From the NCBI GenBank assembly GCA_950295325.1, contig OX485803.1, forward strand, positions 67,223,554 through 67,287,553: a DNA stretch of 64,000 nucleotides, written 5' to 3'. Each line of letters starts with the position of its first letter. Position 1 is the stretch's first letter. Source of the DNA: Polytrichum commune (lineage: Eukaryota; Streptophyta; Polytrichopsida; Polytrichales; Polytrichaceae). Positions 24,496 through 36,589 of this stretch are shown here, one piece after another. Both the position numbers and the translations under genes were made by a program. The notes below the pieces were generated by a model, which worked only from the letters and a program-made list of their open reading frames with translations, ran no database searches and had not been told where the DNA came from.

Positions 24496-25795
24496 GTGTA
24501 TTTGCAACACCGAAGGTGCTAAAACCAACACCCCACCCAGTAGCAACACCTATAAACGCCCCCCTATCACCAACATTTTTCTACCTTGAATCGTTCCCCA
24601 TGGAAAAGGAGTGTCTTGGCACATGAAGTGACAGGTTTAGGTGCCATTAGTGGTGCCAACACATGTTGGCCTCCACTACCTCCGTACGAGGTAGGTAACA
24701 TGCTCCACTCTACCTTGGGTCAGTTCAAGGTGGGTTAGGGTGGATTGTCAATACATATTCTAACCATTCTATTAAGGGGGGGGGGGGACGGTTCAAGCCC
24801 ACAAAGCCCAAAGGCTTAGTTATGGGCAACAAGGAGGTCGATATCCAAGAGGCAAGGAGACAATTCTGCAACCAAACTGGGTGGAATCACGTTGGGCTTT
24901 GATCTAGCTTGGGTATAGTACCCAAGTATGTTGTGTTGGCTCTATGCAATCTTGTGTTGGTTCTAGGCAATGAAGGTGGGGGTCATCATATCCAAGGTTG
25001 TCATACACTAGACCTAGGGATCAGTTTAAGGAAGCTAGTGGTTTTGATTTTGAATACCACATTACCTTTACCACTTATTCTATTTATAAGGAAAGTTTAT
25101 ATTAATAATTGCATTGTATATTTGACCGTTATGGATTTAAGAAAAATCAAAATTCTAAAATTTTGATTTCTTGAAAATAATATAATTAGTGCCAAAGTGA
25201 TAAAGGTACTACAATATTCATCGAGTATTCAATCGAAGCTTTTTTCCCTTCTTCTTCTTCTTCCTACCACCTATGTTTAGCCCAAAGGCTAAAATGATTT
25301 TTTCCATGTCAACCACATAGCAATATGTACATGCAATAGCTTAAAGTGTTGGTTTAAGCACCCTCTACCTTACCTATGTAGGGATTCTAATGGGGATGAA
25401 CTAGGGCTGGGAGATTGACATTGGATTTTATAACTTGGACATTTTATTCTTTAACATATTTGGTACTGGTGTTAGTCGCATCATGAGATAAGTACCCTTA
25501 TTTAGTTTTGTGGAATCCAATGGAACGCTATTGGAATTGCTTGCTGCTCATTATGATACAAAGCCAATCTCATGTGTTCTCTTATAATATCATTATAATT
25601 CTCTCGGCTTGATTGCAACATATAACAACTACACCAAACATAGCATCATTAAGGACTAGGGTGTTGCACCCCTAGTGCAAGGCATGACTTCCCACTTATG
25701 TTGGGTCACCCTTGCAAGGTGAACTAGACTCAGCTTAAGTATTGTTCACTATGCATTGGTGAACGTACATGTCGATTGTCCTCTCCATAATAGAA
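24496..25795. other. Intergenic stretch, no gene seen
   Basis: A run of 12 G lies at 24776-24787. Otherwise this is AT-rich sequence with chance open frames only. Confidence 0.5.
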
Positions 25796-25805
25796 CTCGT
25801 GTTTT

Positions 25806-25994
25806 TTTTAATTTTTTAATTTTTTAGACAAGAGGCCGATAGGCCAATGCCAAAGCACGGGAGATAGTTAACCACCTGACAAGTTTCTGTCAAGTAGAGA
25901 GGAGATTCATAGCCGGGAATCGAACCGCCAACCTCTTCCTAAAGATTTGGGTATCTCTCCACCATCATCCAGTAGTTTACAGTCACCTCATACC
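25806..25994 (-). mobile_element. SINE family 1, copy 3, with target duplication
   Basis: On the minus strand the order is: a head with GTATGAGGTGACTGTAAACT, CTGGATGATGGTGGAGAG, an RNA polymerase III B-box-like GGCGGTTCGATTCCCGGC, a CTCTACTTGACAGAAACTTG body, and an A/T-rich tail of AAAAAATT units. It is flanked by ACTCGTGTTT (25796-25805) and ACTTGTGTTT (25995-26004), a 10-bp duplication with one mismatch. Head, B box, A-rich tail and duplication together support a retroposed tRNA-derived SINE. Confidence 0.75.
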
Positions 25995-26449
25995 ACTTGT
26001 GTTTAGTATTAGAAAACTTACATTCTTGCATGCCAGCTAGTCCCATGGGACCCGACACCGGTGGCACATGCCATGCTTATCGCGGGACAAAGGATGACAT
26101 GATTCTAATTGGTAGTATTCACAGGCCATGTCGTAAGCCTTCCATTTTGAAAGGTGGGGAGCCATCATATAAACTTTGTAATGATATGAACATAGGGGAA
26201 CGTATGGGAATCTTTGAAAGGTGGGGGGGGGGGCGGAATTTTGTTTGTTTAGTGTTCAAGATTAGCATGGATGATATAGTTATTTAAAATAAAGCTATAG
26301 GATATGGTTGTGCTTTGGATATGTGTCAAGGATTTCACTTTCCATCCATTCTAGAGTTCCATTTGAAAGTTTATAAGCTTGTTTCCTCCATTGGCGAGGT
26401 CCAAACACTCCCAAAAGGAAAGAGCCCAAACCCATACGGACCGAGAATC

Positions 26450-27960
26450 AACTTATAAAGCTTACTAGCTTTATGAGCACGGACTTCACTAGATGGTGAA
26501 TGAATCTATGGCATGTGACCAATTCCCAAATGGACTTAAGCGGGGACTTATCACGCTCTCTTGTTTAAGGAAGGGGAATGTTCGAGATTGACCAACTAGT
26601 GGCCAATCACGGTCCTCAACACCATTTTCAAGATCTTTGCTAAAGCTTTACAAAGACGGCTCCAACTATTATTGGTGGAGGTAATTGACATCGACCAAAT
26701 TGTTTTTCTTCCACTTCGATTCATCTTGGACAATATTCTTCTCACACATGAATCAATTCAATGGGCTAAGGAGTCACGTCAAGACTCTATTTAAAGCTTC
26801 TAATCTGGTCGACTAGACATTTATGTTTCAAGTCATGAAAGTTTGGGATGCCTAATTCCTTTATCAATATGATTAGATTGTTGTTCCGAGATGCAATTGT
26901 CTCTATCAATATTAACAAGCGAGTGACTAAGCCTTTTGAAGTTCATAGAGGAATCCACCATGGTTGCCCTTTAGCTCCTTACTTGTTCGTTATTATTGTG
27001 GAGGCACTCAATGCGGCAGTTTAATATATAACGATGATTGGTCATCTCAAGGACATTGTCCTTCCTCAATGCAATTCCACAACAAATTCTTAGTCAATAT
27101 GTTGTTGATACGTCGTTTACAGTGAGAGCGGATGAAACTCATGTAGATAATATTGTTGGGATTCTGCATGATTTTGGACTTGCTTATGGTATGGAGATTA
27201 ATTGGCATAAGAGTGTCGCTTATTGGTACAACCAAGGAACCCCACCATGATGGGTGGAGAAATATTATTGGAAGTGGGCTGCAAATAGGAATCTGTCAAA
27301 ACTACTTGGTACACCCTTTGGTTTACATTTGGAATTGCAAAGTGTTGACAAGTTTCTGGTGAATAGAGTGAAAGGCAAACTCAAATATTGGAGCTCCATA
27401 CACTTATTGCTTGCTTGGACGGACTATCATTGTGAATCATGTTATGATGTCATACCTTTGGTATTTCATTGCGGTATAGCTTGGCTCCAAAAGAGTTATG
27501 GGGAAGACTAAGACTTTATTCCGCAACTATTTGTGGCATGCATATGAGAACACAACTAGAGCACGCATGAGTTGGGATGATTGTACAATGCGGAAGAAGG
27601 TCGGTGGGCTCAGTCTTACTTCCCCGTGATGGAAGACGGAATACCAAGGTCTATGCTTTGGTATGACCATGGATAGGGCTCTTCTTCTTTAAAGCAAAAG
27701 ATTGAAATACTTGAATTGTTGGAATAGCAAGAGCTAAATTCTCCCTTACCGAGATTTACTATGAGTTTTGGGTTAAGATGTTGGAGTTCCATGAATCCTT
27801 TCATGATAGGATGCTTAGCCAACAAGGTGCTCAACTTACATTAAAAGAATGGGATGGCTTGCATAGAAACCCAAAGGACACACTGCCTGAATGGGTGGCT
27901 AGTGTAGGTTACTTTAAGGAATTTTGTTTAGGTCATGTGCAATTTAGCACATAACTTACG
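26450..27960 (+). mobile_element. Degraded L1-type LINE, reverse transcriptase region
   Basis: In order across shifting frames: KRGLITLLFKEGE; ITVLNTIFKIFAKALQRRLQ; IDQIVFLPLRFILDNILLTH; EVHRGIHHGCPLAPYLFVII (RT motif 4 region); SQYVVDTSFTV, where the active-site YADD has become YVVD; GLAYGMEINWHKSVAYW; KWAANRNLSKLLGTPFGLHL; VNRVKGKLKYWSS. The downstream part to about 27960 includes SWDDCTMRKKVGGLSL and WDGLHRNPKDTLPEW and looks like the region after the RT. It is of the same family type as 11560-13500 and is inactivated by stops, frameshifts and loss of catalytic Asp. Confidence 0.88.
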
Positions 27961-28214
27961 AGCACTTCCCCTTAGTCCACTCTTGTGGAGGTGAAACTGA
28001 ATGCAAGGAATGCACCATCGCCCATGGCTTTCTCATATGGATGTTGCATGTCATGGTGGACGAATTGACACATGCTAGCGCTCATACTCAATTCACCTTG
28101 TTCTTCGGGAAATTGGATCAACTTTTCTTTGGCTTGGCATGTTGGTGATGGCTTGAGGTTACCCTTTTCCTCACGTACTCAACCAAGTTTGAGAGGAAAT
28201 GGATTACTACTGAA

Positions 28215-28800
28215 AAGGTTAATAGTACAAATTGGCCCCTATAGGTTTGATTCCGATTCGTCCCAATTGAAGTTCACTAGACCATTTCAAGGTCTCTGAT
28301 TAAAAAAAATTAAACATAGTAGTCTATGGGATCTACAATAGTAATTAGCATTTTCACCATTCCCTCCCATAGTTTGTCCTTCTCTTTAGTGGGCGATTTG
28401 GTTTCCTAACACATGTGAAGGGTTTTTTTGTTTTTTTTTTATAAAAAAAATGTCCCTTATAGGTTTTTGTTGGCTCGTTCCAATTTAAGTTCACTAGACT
28501 AATTGGGAGTCTTTTATCCCAATGTAGTGGTTAGATTTTCTTAAGATAACAACCTCCATTGTCTATGTTAATAATCAACATTTTCACCCTTCCTTCCCTG
28601 GATTCACATGTTTGGTTTCCCAATACCTACTAGGTGTGATAGTCAAAATGGACCCCCTATAAATTGGTTAATGATTCATCCCAATTTAAGCTCAGTTGAC
28701 TAATTTGAGGTCTTTGATCCCAATTTAAGAGTGATTTAGCTAAAACGGATAATCCCCAATCTCTACAACAGGATTTAGTGTTTTTACCTTCCCCTCTATA
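28215..28800. repeat. Tandem repeat, three diverged units of about 215 bp
   Basis: Units begin near 28215, 28430 and 28645. Each carries CCCCTATAGGTTTG-type sequence, then CCAATTTAAGTTCACTAGAC, TTTGATCCCAATTT, and a pyrimidine-rich TTTTCACC.TTCC stretch before the next unit. Single related units occur at 17160-17260, 42400-42600 and inside 61496-61741, so the array probably grew from the interior of a MITE. Confidence 0.6.
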
Positions 28801-29332
28801 GGTGTTGCAAACATTCACCCCGGTCACGCTCCCCCCTCAGTTGATGTTATGAACACCCCTTGGCTTTGGTCAGCCAAGACTCGACAAGGCAATTTTCCCT
28901 TTTAAATTTTCTACTACTACATTGATTATCCCGTTTGGTGTGTGTGGTACTAATTCCTGAAACTCGCATTATTTTACCAAATTTCCAAATTTAAGAGGGT
29001 TGTAATTTGTATTGAGTGATATTGAATACATGAATACATGCTCATTTCAAGAAAATTAGTGCATGCTCTAAGATGTTGTAGAGTGTATAATTTGTTTTGG
29101 TGAACTTGAAGAGGTTTTTTTCTTCTTTTCAATCAACACCACTCATTTTTAAGGCAACTCCTAACACCAAAAAATTGAAGAGTTGAGCTTGCATTCAGAG
29201 TTTCCAACACTTTAACACTTCGAGATCCTGAACCCTGGATTTTATTGTGACACTAATTTCATAGCGTATAGAAATTTAGTATCACTTCACTAATTTCCAA
29301 CACACAATACTAGCCCACCATCACTGAGGTCC

Positions 29333-29696
29333 GTTGCACACACGAACCAAGGGTTGTGACCATGTAATTGTGAGGGCCCTTGACTCTCCTCCAAAGGCCA
29401 TACCATGAGAAATGGGAAAAGGTATTTACGTAGATATTGGCATGGTTTGCCGGAATTTGCATCATGCATATCTCTTGGAGGTAGACGTGACGCAAATTCC
29501 GGCAAACCATGAAACATTATTCATAGTTTGCCTCGTAGAAATCCACGTAGACTTTTTCATGCATGATAATTTCATGGGCTCTTAGGCCTTCACCTTCTAG
29601 TAAGGAGTACACTTGGACGGTCTTGACCTTTCGGACCAATGAGACATCTTAGAATGCAATGGTCACATGCTTTCAATCTCATGTGTGAAATGGCCC
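29333..29696. mobile_element. Harbinger-like MITE with GGGCCACTTCACAC ends, copy D (degenerate)
   Basis: The left end is eroded (GCACACACGAACCAAGGGTT). The right end reads ATGTGTGAAATGGCCCTAA. Internal blocks (GTGACCATGTAATTGTGAG, GGTCACATGCTTTCAATCTC) match copies A-C. It carries a private hairpin at 29441-29511. Confidence 0.6.
29441..29511. repeat. Perfect 20-bp inverted repeat (hairpin)
   Basis: CATGGTTTGCCGGAATTTGC (29441-29460) is followed after 31 bp by its exact reverse complement (29492-29511). It lies inside the degenerate MITE copy D and is absent from the other copies. Confidence 0.9.
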
Positions 29697-29718
29697 TAAA
29701 TGGGAATCAATGTACTTA

Positions 29719-29839
29719 GGGTTAGTTTCCATGTGGGTCGGTTGCCCACCAAATTCTAGTGGAATTGTAGAATCCTCCTTGTGGAATCTACATTTTCACT
29801 AGAATCTGGTGGGCGAGCGGCCTACATGGAAACTAACCC
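29719..29839. mobile_element. Foldback MITE with GGGTTAGTTTCCATG ends, copy 1 (121 bp)
   Basis: The left end GGGTTAGTTTCCATGTGGGT and the right end, inverted, GGGTTAGTTTCCATGTAGGC match. Inner arms CCACCAAATTCTAGTGGAA and CACTAGAATCTGGTGGGC continue the foldback. The flanks TTA and TAA resemble Harbinger TWA sites. Confidence 0.75.
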
Positions 29840-29983
29840 TAATAATCCGGTCAAAATCTATTAGTGTAGAGGATCATGCCAATAGGCACCTTGAAGTCAA
29901 TCATATTTTCCGAATAGTTAAAGGATTCTTCTTCTAAACTTAGGAAAATTCCCCTCCCCCTCCCCAAGTATGTACATTACAAC

Positions 29984-30161
29984 TACATTGTTTTGTCTAA
30001 TTAGTGCGGGTTGCCATTCGAAATTACGTGTTGTTATAAGTTTTTACCGGTGTGCATACTAACTACTTATATTATGTGGGCAAAATATATACTCTCAATA
30101 AAAGTTTATAGCAACACATAACTCCAAATGGTAACCCACACTAATTAGACAAAACAGTGTA
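29984..30161. mobile_element. MITE with TAATTAGTGTGGGTTACC ends, copy 1
   Basis: The left end TACATTGTTTTGTCTAATTA is followed by GTGCGGGTTGCCATT. The right end AATGGTAACCCACACTAATT is followed by AGACAAAACAGTGTA. The ends form a long inverted repeat of roughly 60 bp. Copy 2 is at 44538-44760. Shared CTCCAAATGG and ATGCTATAAC-type blocks link it to the TTTAGTGT family. Confidence 0.7.
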
Positions 30162-32539
30162 CAGTAGTACTGGATCATGGAGGTTGAAGGCCCTGTAGCC
30201 GATCATAAGTTAGGCAGACCAGTAGGTGTGTATGTAGCTCGATCTCAGATTCTCCACTAAAATCTCATTAAATTTTTAATAAAAAAACAATTTAATAGAC
30301 CAGGCATTTAATAATCACCAGTCCACTACACTAACAGTAAGTAAAATAGTGCTTGTTATGTAGTATATGATGAGCATTAATGTATCTCTATAAAGTCTTA
30401 CAACATTATTCAGCTTCAACTAGGAGTTCCACATCCAAAAATGACTAGATTCCTGGTCAAGATATTAGAAATCAAATATTCACATGTCGAAGGGTACCCA
30501 GGAGCACTGGCTCCAATGACGCGGAGGTGCCGGTAGGGTTTGCTGGCAGCAAAGGTGGAGGCGGGGCCCTCCACGTGGTTAGTGTAGGTTATTGGAATTT
30601 ATATGCACATGTCCTCTTTTCAATCGAAGTCAACTCAATGCTCTTGAGATGTATTGTTTGGGGTTGAATGCATGGGTGTGTGGTTGAATTGGGCCTCCTT
30701 TATGTGCTTGCCAATCATTGCATTACCACTACATAACCCTTGTTAATGTTCAAACTTGGCTCCTTGGGATGTTTTTTCATGTTTTCCTAGGATGGCTTGC
30801 CTTCTTCCAAAATTGGGGATCAATGTGCGACTCCTCTAGGATTGTCAGGTTATCGGAACCATGTGGCTGACCTCCTCGCTATGCATGCAAAGTTAATTGC
30901 TTGCATGTACTTTTGTTTGGGTGATAAGGTCATGGAGTTGGGAAAAACATCCACATAGAGGTTATCCTTCATGAGGGTTTCATTGTGCACATTCACATGC
31001 ATTCTTCACCTACAATGTTTTTACCACGTTAACCTAACTTTCAAAGTCTAGTAATTCTTTGACCTACATCGAAAGGCACATATTTTGGGGGGGTTGGACT
31101 AATGACATGCATATGGTTCACAAGAGATCGTTGGGTTCCACAATGCGAGTCTAAGGTGGGGATGGTGAACGATTATGTCCCCAACAATCCTCGTCCTAGT
31201 GATTCGATATGGGTTGTTGATGGATGTGAGGGGAGGATGTTTCTCGTGGTGACATCGAGCTGGCTCACACCATGATGTTTTTGCTTGACCATGCATGACT
31301 TATTTTGTGCACACCTCCCCAATTTCTTAAATCGTCCTCTTCAAATCCATCACGGAACATGCATCTCAACCTCCCCATTCCTATCATGTTCCACCAGAGA
31401 AATCACCCGCTCCACGTCGTGCAAGCTTTTGGGAGGTAAGTGGCATTATTATGCATGTGACACTAAATGTATGATCGATAATATTTGTTAATAACATAGG
31501 ACCATTTGCAGGGACTTTCTAGTTGGGCAAGGCGGAAGTGAAGATCGTGTCGGCAAATTTAGCGTGTGATTAATTTTGGAGGCATGGAATACGACCACGA
31601 ATATTGACAACCCATCATCATGGCACAATTTTTCATTTGTGAAACATATGTATTGCATAAATTGCCAATTTTTTGCCCATGTAGACCGCACACTCACACC
31701 CCAAGATTAGAAACCAAATGTGCCACGCATGATAAAATGTAGCCTCCAAACCGATGCATCAATGTTCTTCAATGTCTAGTAGATTTGCCATATGTCACAT
31801 GAATCCTTGTCCTTAATGATTGTTCCAACTTAATGGCAATTGTTTATCAATATATAACTAAAAGCCAAAACTTGAAATTACCTTAGTGAAATTTGTCTAT
31901 CAGTGTCGAACTTAAAGCCACATCCTAGTACTTACTTAGTGGAATTCATCCAGTATCTTCAAACCAATAGCCATTATTTTTAGTAGTATTGCACCACAAC
32001 CATGCAGTAGTAGTAGCAAGTGTGGAAGTTGTATAGTAGTTTCCAAGTCGAGGCCAATGGGGCCACCAAAGAACACATGGCGGCAATAATAAGGCCGAGT
32101 GGCTAATACGAGCAAGTTACCATTCACGTAAGCAATGTTTACAGGCAAGGGCAAACAACACATGACTGACCTCGCCCAACCGATCAACTGAGAGTTCGAA
32201 GGCATTCAAGCACTGACACCCTCAATTGGTAGGCCGAAGACTCCTGAACATGGGTAGATAGGCATGTACATGCACAATGTAGAGACAACTACTGATAGAT
32301 TGAACACATGAATTTGTAAACTTCCAGCTTGAATCTCCAGTTACATAGTAGCAAGTTGAGAATTTCCCGGTATCTTCTTTGGCATATTCCTAGGTCCACA
32401 TAGATCTCTTATGAAGCTGAATAATGTTATGTACTAGTATAATCATTCAAGCACTTCCAATCTTTTTTGGAAAACCATGACGAAAGAGAGAAAGATTCTT
32501 CCCACAAATTCCTCATCGTTTAACCCCTTTCATCTTTCG
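30162..32539. other. Intergenic stretch, no gene seen
   Basis: AT-rich and without recognisable coding or repeat structure, except a fragment near 31440-31475 (GTGACACTAAATG) resembling the end of a TTTAGTGT-type MITE. Confidence 0.45.
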
Positions 32540-33050
32540 TTTCCGAGATTGGACCCCAGCTGCATGTTTGAGAGTATCTATCTATGCGTGGTTTGTAGGG
32601 AGCTGTGGATGTCCATACATTCATCCAGATGGATGAGAGTAGACATTTTTCTGTCATCTTTTGTGCCTGGGTACTGTTCAATTCTATCCTCCTTTTAACT
32701 TACACGTAGACTCCACTTTAAGATCGGGCTGGCCGCATGGCCGATCGAGAGTATCTATAAATGTCGGGGGGGGGGGGGAGCTGTGGATGTCCACACATTC
32801 ATCCAAACGGATGAGAGTATATTTGTCTTTCTCTCTTCTTTTTGTGGCTGGGTGCTGCTTAATTTCATCCCACTTTGACACGTAGTAGACTTGACTTTGG
32901 GAGGAGTTGGACCCCGGCATGGCAGGGAAGCCTGGTGGATGTGAAAACATTCATCCATGTGGATGAGGATATAATTTCTTGTTCATCCTTCGATTCTGGG
33001 CACTTGTTCAACTCCATCCCACTTTACACGTAAGGTAGATGTGCCTAATT
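32540..33050. repeat. Tandem repeat, three diverged units of about 150-180 bp
   Basis: Units are marked by CTGTGGATGTCCATACATTC (from 32603), CTGTGGATGTCCACACATTC (from 32781) and CTGGTGGATGTGAAAACATT (from 32932). Each is followed by ATCCA..TGGATGAG, a 'GGGTRCT.TTCAA.TCCATCC' block and an ACACGTAGACTT-type block. A related single unit lies near 34026-34130. A run of 13 G interrupts the second unit at 32766-32778. Confidence 0.65.
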
Positions 33051-33258
33051 CCAATACTCACTTTACATACAAAGTGGACAGCTAGGTATTTCAACATGAA
33101 CATTAGGGTCGAACTGCCTATTCCCAACCAAGACTTCATTGAGAACTTATAGGGTGCAGTCATTTCAATAAGGTTGGGATTGATGTCGGTATTTTTATTT
33201 TGAATATTTATTTTTTTGTGGGCGGTTAAAATATGGTTCCATGTTTCACGATTTCCAA

Positions 33259-33381
33259 GGGTTAGTTTCCATGTAGACTGCTTTGCTCACCGTATTCTAG
33301 TGGAAACGTAGATGTCACCAGATGGAAGCTACATTTTCACTAGAATTTGGCGAGCGAAGCGGCCTACATGGAAACCAACCC
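33259..33381. mobile_element. Foldback MITE with GGGTTAGTTTCCATG ends, copy 2 (123 bp)
   Basis: The left end GGGTTAGTTTCCATGTAGAC and the right end, inverted, GGGTTGGTTTCCATGTAGGC match. Inner arms TATTCTAGTGGAAA and TTTTCACTAGAATTTGG agree with copy 1 at 29719. Confidence 0.75.
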
Positions 33382-35534
33382 TAAGTCTCCAACTTTGGTT
33401 GTGGTATCACCAAGGAATTGATAGTGCCATCACACATGTCCCCGGCTTTGAGTGCTAAAGCAAGGAGGAACTCATCTCAAAATGAGCAGTTATGATAAAC
33501 CCTAGACATTGGTAATGTGTTCATGCCAACTTTTGGCTTTAAAGAATCACGGTATTCTCAATGTAAGGAACAAAATTACTGCAAACTTTCGCGTGTCTTA
33601 GTTTTTATCTTCCTACACAAGAAATGTTTTTGCACCGCCTTATACTTCTCCATATTTGGCGCAAAATCTCTTCAATGATCCGTCACGGACGCCTCTACTC
33701 TAATCGTGTTATTCAAGACACAACTTATTGGCTAAATGAGACGAAACGTCAACAAACAACACTGCCCGTTTTATTTATTTTCAAGGGGGGGGGGGGGGGG
33801 AAGGGTTAAGGGGGACTTATGTGACCAAGAAGGGTCAAATGAAGTTTGCGACACTGAACATTTCCACAGAAAACTCATGTGTTGCGATTCATGTGTTGTC
33901 GATGCCGTTATGCTCATAACGTAATTGCTAATTCAAACAAAAATATTGAAGAATCTGCTTGGATCAGGTAATAGACTGCTCAAAGTGTCTGTGCTAGGCG
34001 CCTTAAGCAGGCTTGAGAGTTTGGGATGGGGGCCAGCATGGCAGAGAGTACCTGAAAGCATACAGGGGCCCTGCTTTTGTGCTTCCTACATTCATCAATG
34101 TATGGATGAGAATACAACATTCATTGTGGCCACCTCTTCGGAATCAAGGCTATTTTTGCTCATTCTCAAACTCCAATGCAGAGGGAGGCGGCACAAACAA
34201 TATATACAGTAATCTCACTAATTGCTCCCCCCCCCCCCCCCACCCTTCCCCTTCTCCTCTTCAATGTGACGGGCTCCATTTACTACAATACATGCACACT
34301 ATGTATGTGTATATATATATACACATTGGGAGTGAATTCGACACATATACACAGCCTTGAAAGAAAGAAAGCGAGAAATTTAAGTTGGCCTCTGCTTTTT
34401 GGGTGTCATCTCGTCAACTCCCACAATAATGCGGCATGTGCTTGACCCTACTCCATTCTGTCATGTCGAATGTCAATAGCTTGCTTCACCCTATTCTACT
34501 CAAGTCTCTGAGTCTCTTTCTAGTTATAGCCAGTGTGATATTGTGATGAAGAACAACACTTTTTGGCCTTCGACATATTACCTCGACCAAGTTAATACTC
34601 TCAAGGCAAACGAGCCTTCGAAGATCACCTTCGTTTCCCGAGTAGCCCATGCCACTTCTCCTAGTATGTGAAAGGCACAATTAGTATGTGGTTATGCGCA
34701 TCGACCTTTGCGAGTTCGTACCTATTTAGGGTTACTTTATAGTCATTCTTGGCTTCGAAATATTGCCTCCAAGAGATTTTTACCAATCGTGCTCAATGAA
34801 ATGGAATTGATTTCAAATTCCGGGAAGCCGAAAGGCTCATGAGATTAAAAGCGTATGAGGATGTGTGTTGAACCGGTTGTTTCCCTGGAGTGGCGGGAGT
34901 GTGGTAGCCTCCTTGAGATATAGGCTAATGTCGAGTTGATGGTCCGATTGAAAGAAAGACTTGGGACTCCTTGCTACCGTGTTTCTTCAAAAGTGATTGA
35001 AAGTTGTCATTAACATCGTTATGTAAGGGGACACTCCAACTAAAAGTGTGTCACTTCTCAACTGCATTAGAAGAGCAAAAGCGGCATAATCTAATCTCTC
35101 TGAAGACAGGGATAGTCGACCACCGTCTAGTTTCAATGGCAAGTCTATGATTCGAGATGCGGTAGGCAACAATGATCTTGCGTTGCGGTGGTGTTAATGG
35201 TCGCTTCAGGTATTGTTTACGTTTGTGTTTGAGGAGACTCCTTGAGGTGGAGGTGATCTAGTTTCTTCCCCGACAAATGGAAAGAGCTCCACTCTTCACT
35301 AAGAAAAGCTTCCTTGGTAGCATCGAGTGTCATTTTTGTATGTTGTTGGGTTGCCATGGGTTGTCCAATGAGATAGACCCCATGATGCCTTCCATGTGGT
35401 CGTCGGTTTATGCCAAATCCTTGTTCGGCAAGGTGTCGGGAAAGTGAGGCTACTCGACTAACGAACCAAGAGGAGGGTAAATCGACAAGTTGTTGTTCAA
35501 AACCCATAATTCCATGGGAAGCTTTCCAAATTCA
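33382..35534. other. Intergenic stretch; possible coding relic on the minus strand
   Basis: It contains poly-G at 33785-33800 (16 bp) and poly-C at 34227-34241 (15 bp). On the minus strand, 34987-35172 and 35217-35507 hold two adjacent open frames with a balanced composition (for example GINRRPHGRHHGVYLIG) that might be relics of a transposon protein, but I recognise no domain. I do not call a gene. Confidence 0.35.
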
Positions 35535-35800
35535 GCCAAAATCGGTTCAATGTGTTTATCAACTACATAGCCATGTTGTCAATACCTAAGGTAGATGGAT
35601 CTTAAGTGGCTCATTTTCTTAATTGGACCCCTAGATTTGATTGCTATGTGGTTCAATGAGGATCAAAGCACAAAAATCATAACGACATGTGTTTGAAAGA
35701 CATTGGACTACGTCTTCAAATACTAATAACTACCATACAATCACCCATAAACAAAACTGGTAGGACCTATGTATCCAAATAAGAAATCAATAAACATGCA
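35535..35800. repeat. Dispersed repeat R1, copy 3 (partial)
   Basis: It shares TTATCAACTACATAGCCATG, CCCCTAGATTTGATTGCTAT and ACGACATGTGTTTGAAAG blocks with 940-1130 and 56960-57070. Only the 5' portion of the repeat is present. Confidence 0.5.
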
Positions 35801-35887
35801 CTTCCAATACCCATAACAAAATAGAGGGAGGTTCAATTTCCAATCCGGTTCTTGCAGACTTTCATCGTAGATTTGCTAATGCAAGAC

Positions 35888-36570
35888 TACACTAAATATG
35901 ATATTTAGTGTCACCAATTCTAATCGTCTTGCTCGACACTAATTGTAAACCGCAGCATAGTGTCACTGACACTAAACGTTAACCCAACATTACTTTTCAT
36001 TCCTTGTAAACTTTTTTTTGGGGGGTTGGACTATAGATTTATAGTGTTGTAATTACTGTCATTGACCCTGTGACTTTTCATCCAAATTTCAATCATCCAC
36101 GACAATGCTTCTATCACAAGCTGCTGACAAGCAAAGGTAGGGTGTTGGCCAATGGATGAACTCATCCATCACCCATGACACTATTTGTTCACTTTACTGA
36201 TAAGATGTGTCCTCCAAAAAGTTACCATATATAGTGACACTAAATACCATATGACACTCAATACCATAAGATAACTACACTAAATACGAACGCATACACT
36301 AAATATCAATAACCCTATGGAAGCAAGTAACATTAAATGCAAACTCAATCACCAAATATCAACTATGGTAATATGTGGAAGTTACATGCTTGAATTTAGT
36401 GTTAGTAAGGATATGAAAAAAAGGATATAACAAGGGAGGTGGCAGTAGGGAAAGTAGCAACACATTTATGTCTAAAACTAATTGTCAAAAAATCAAAAAT
36501 CAGTGTTGAGCATGGTAGGGTGGTTACAACACTAAATGGAATCAAACACTAAATATCATGTTTTGTGTAG
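35888..36570. mobile_element. Composite region with TTTAGTGT-type ends and repeated ACTAAATA motifs
   Basis: The left end is TACACTAAATATGATATTTA then GTGTCACC. The right end is ACACTAAATATCATGTTTTG then TGTAGTG. Between 36230 and 36360 the motif ACTAAATA or ACTCAATACC recurs at least six times at short, irregular spacing. This is either one long element of about 680 bp or several overlapping MITE ends. Confidence 0.5.
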
Positions 36571-36589
36571 TGTAGTTTGGTTGTGTTAA

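Noticed and set aside
25916-25945. Possible tRNA gene (B-box-like sequence on the minus strand)
   Set aside because: No cloverleaf can be drawn; the tail, the duplication and other copies show it is a SINE.
33624-34445. Cluster of + strand open frames around poly-G and poly-C tracts
   Set aside because: They overlap in different frames, run into homopolymers and show no domain or conserved splice sites.
36230-36360. CRISPR-like recurrence of short ACTAAATA motifs
   Set aside because: Spacing is irregular, the motif is too short, and this is eukaryotic DNA; it fits overlapping MITE ends.
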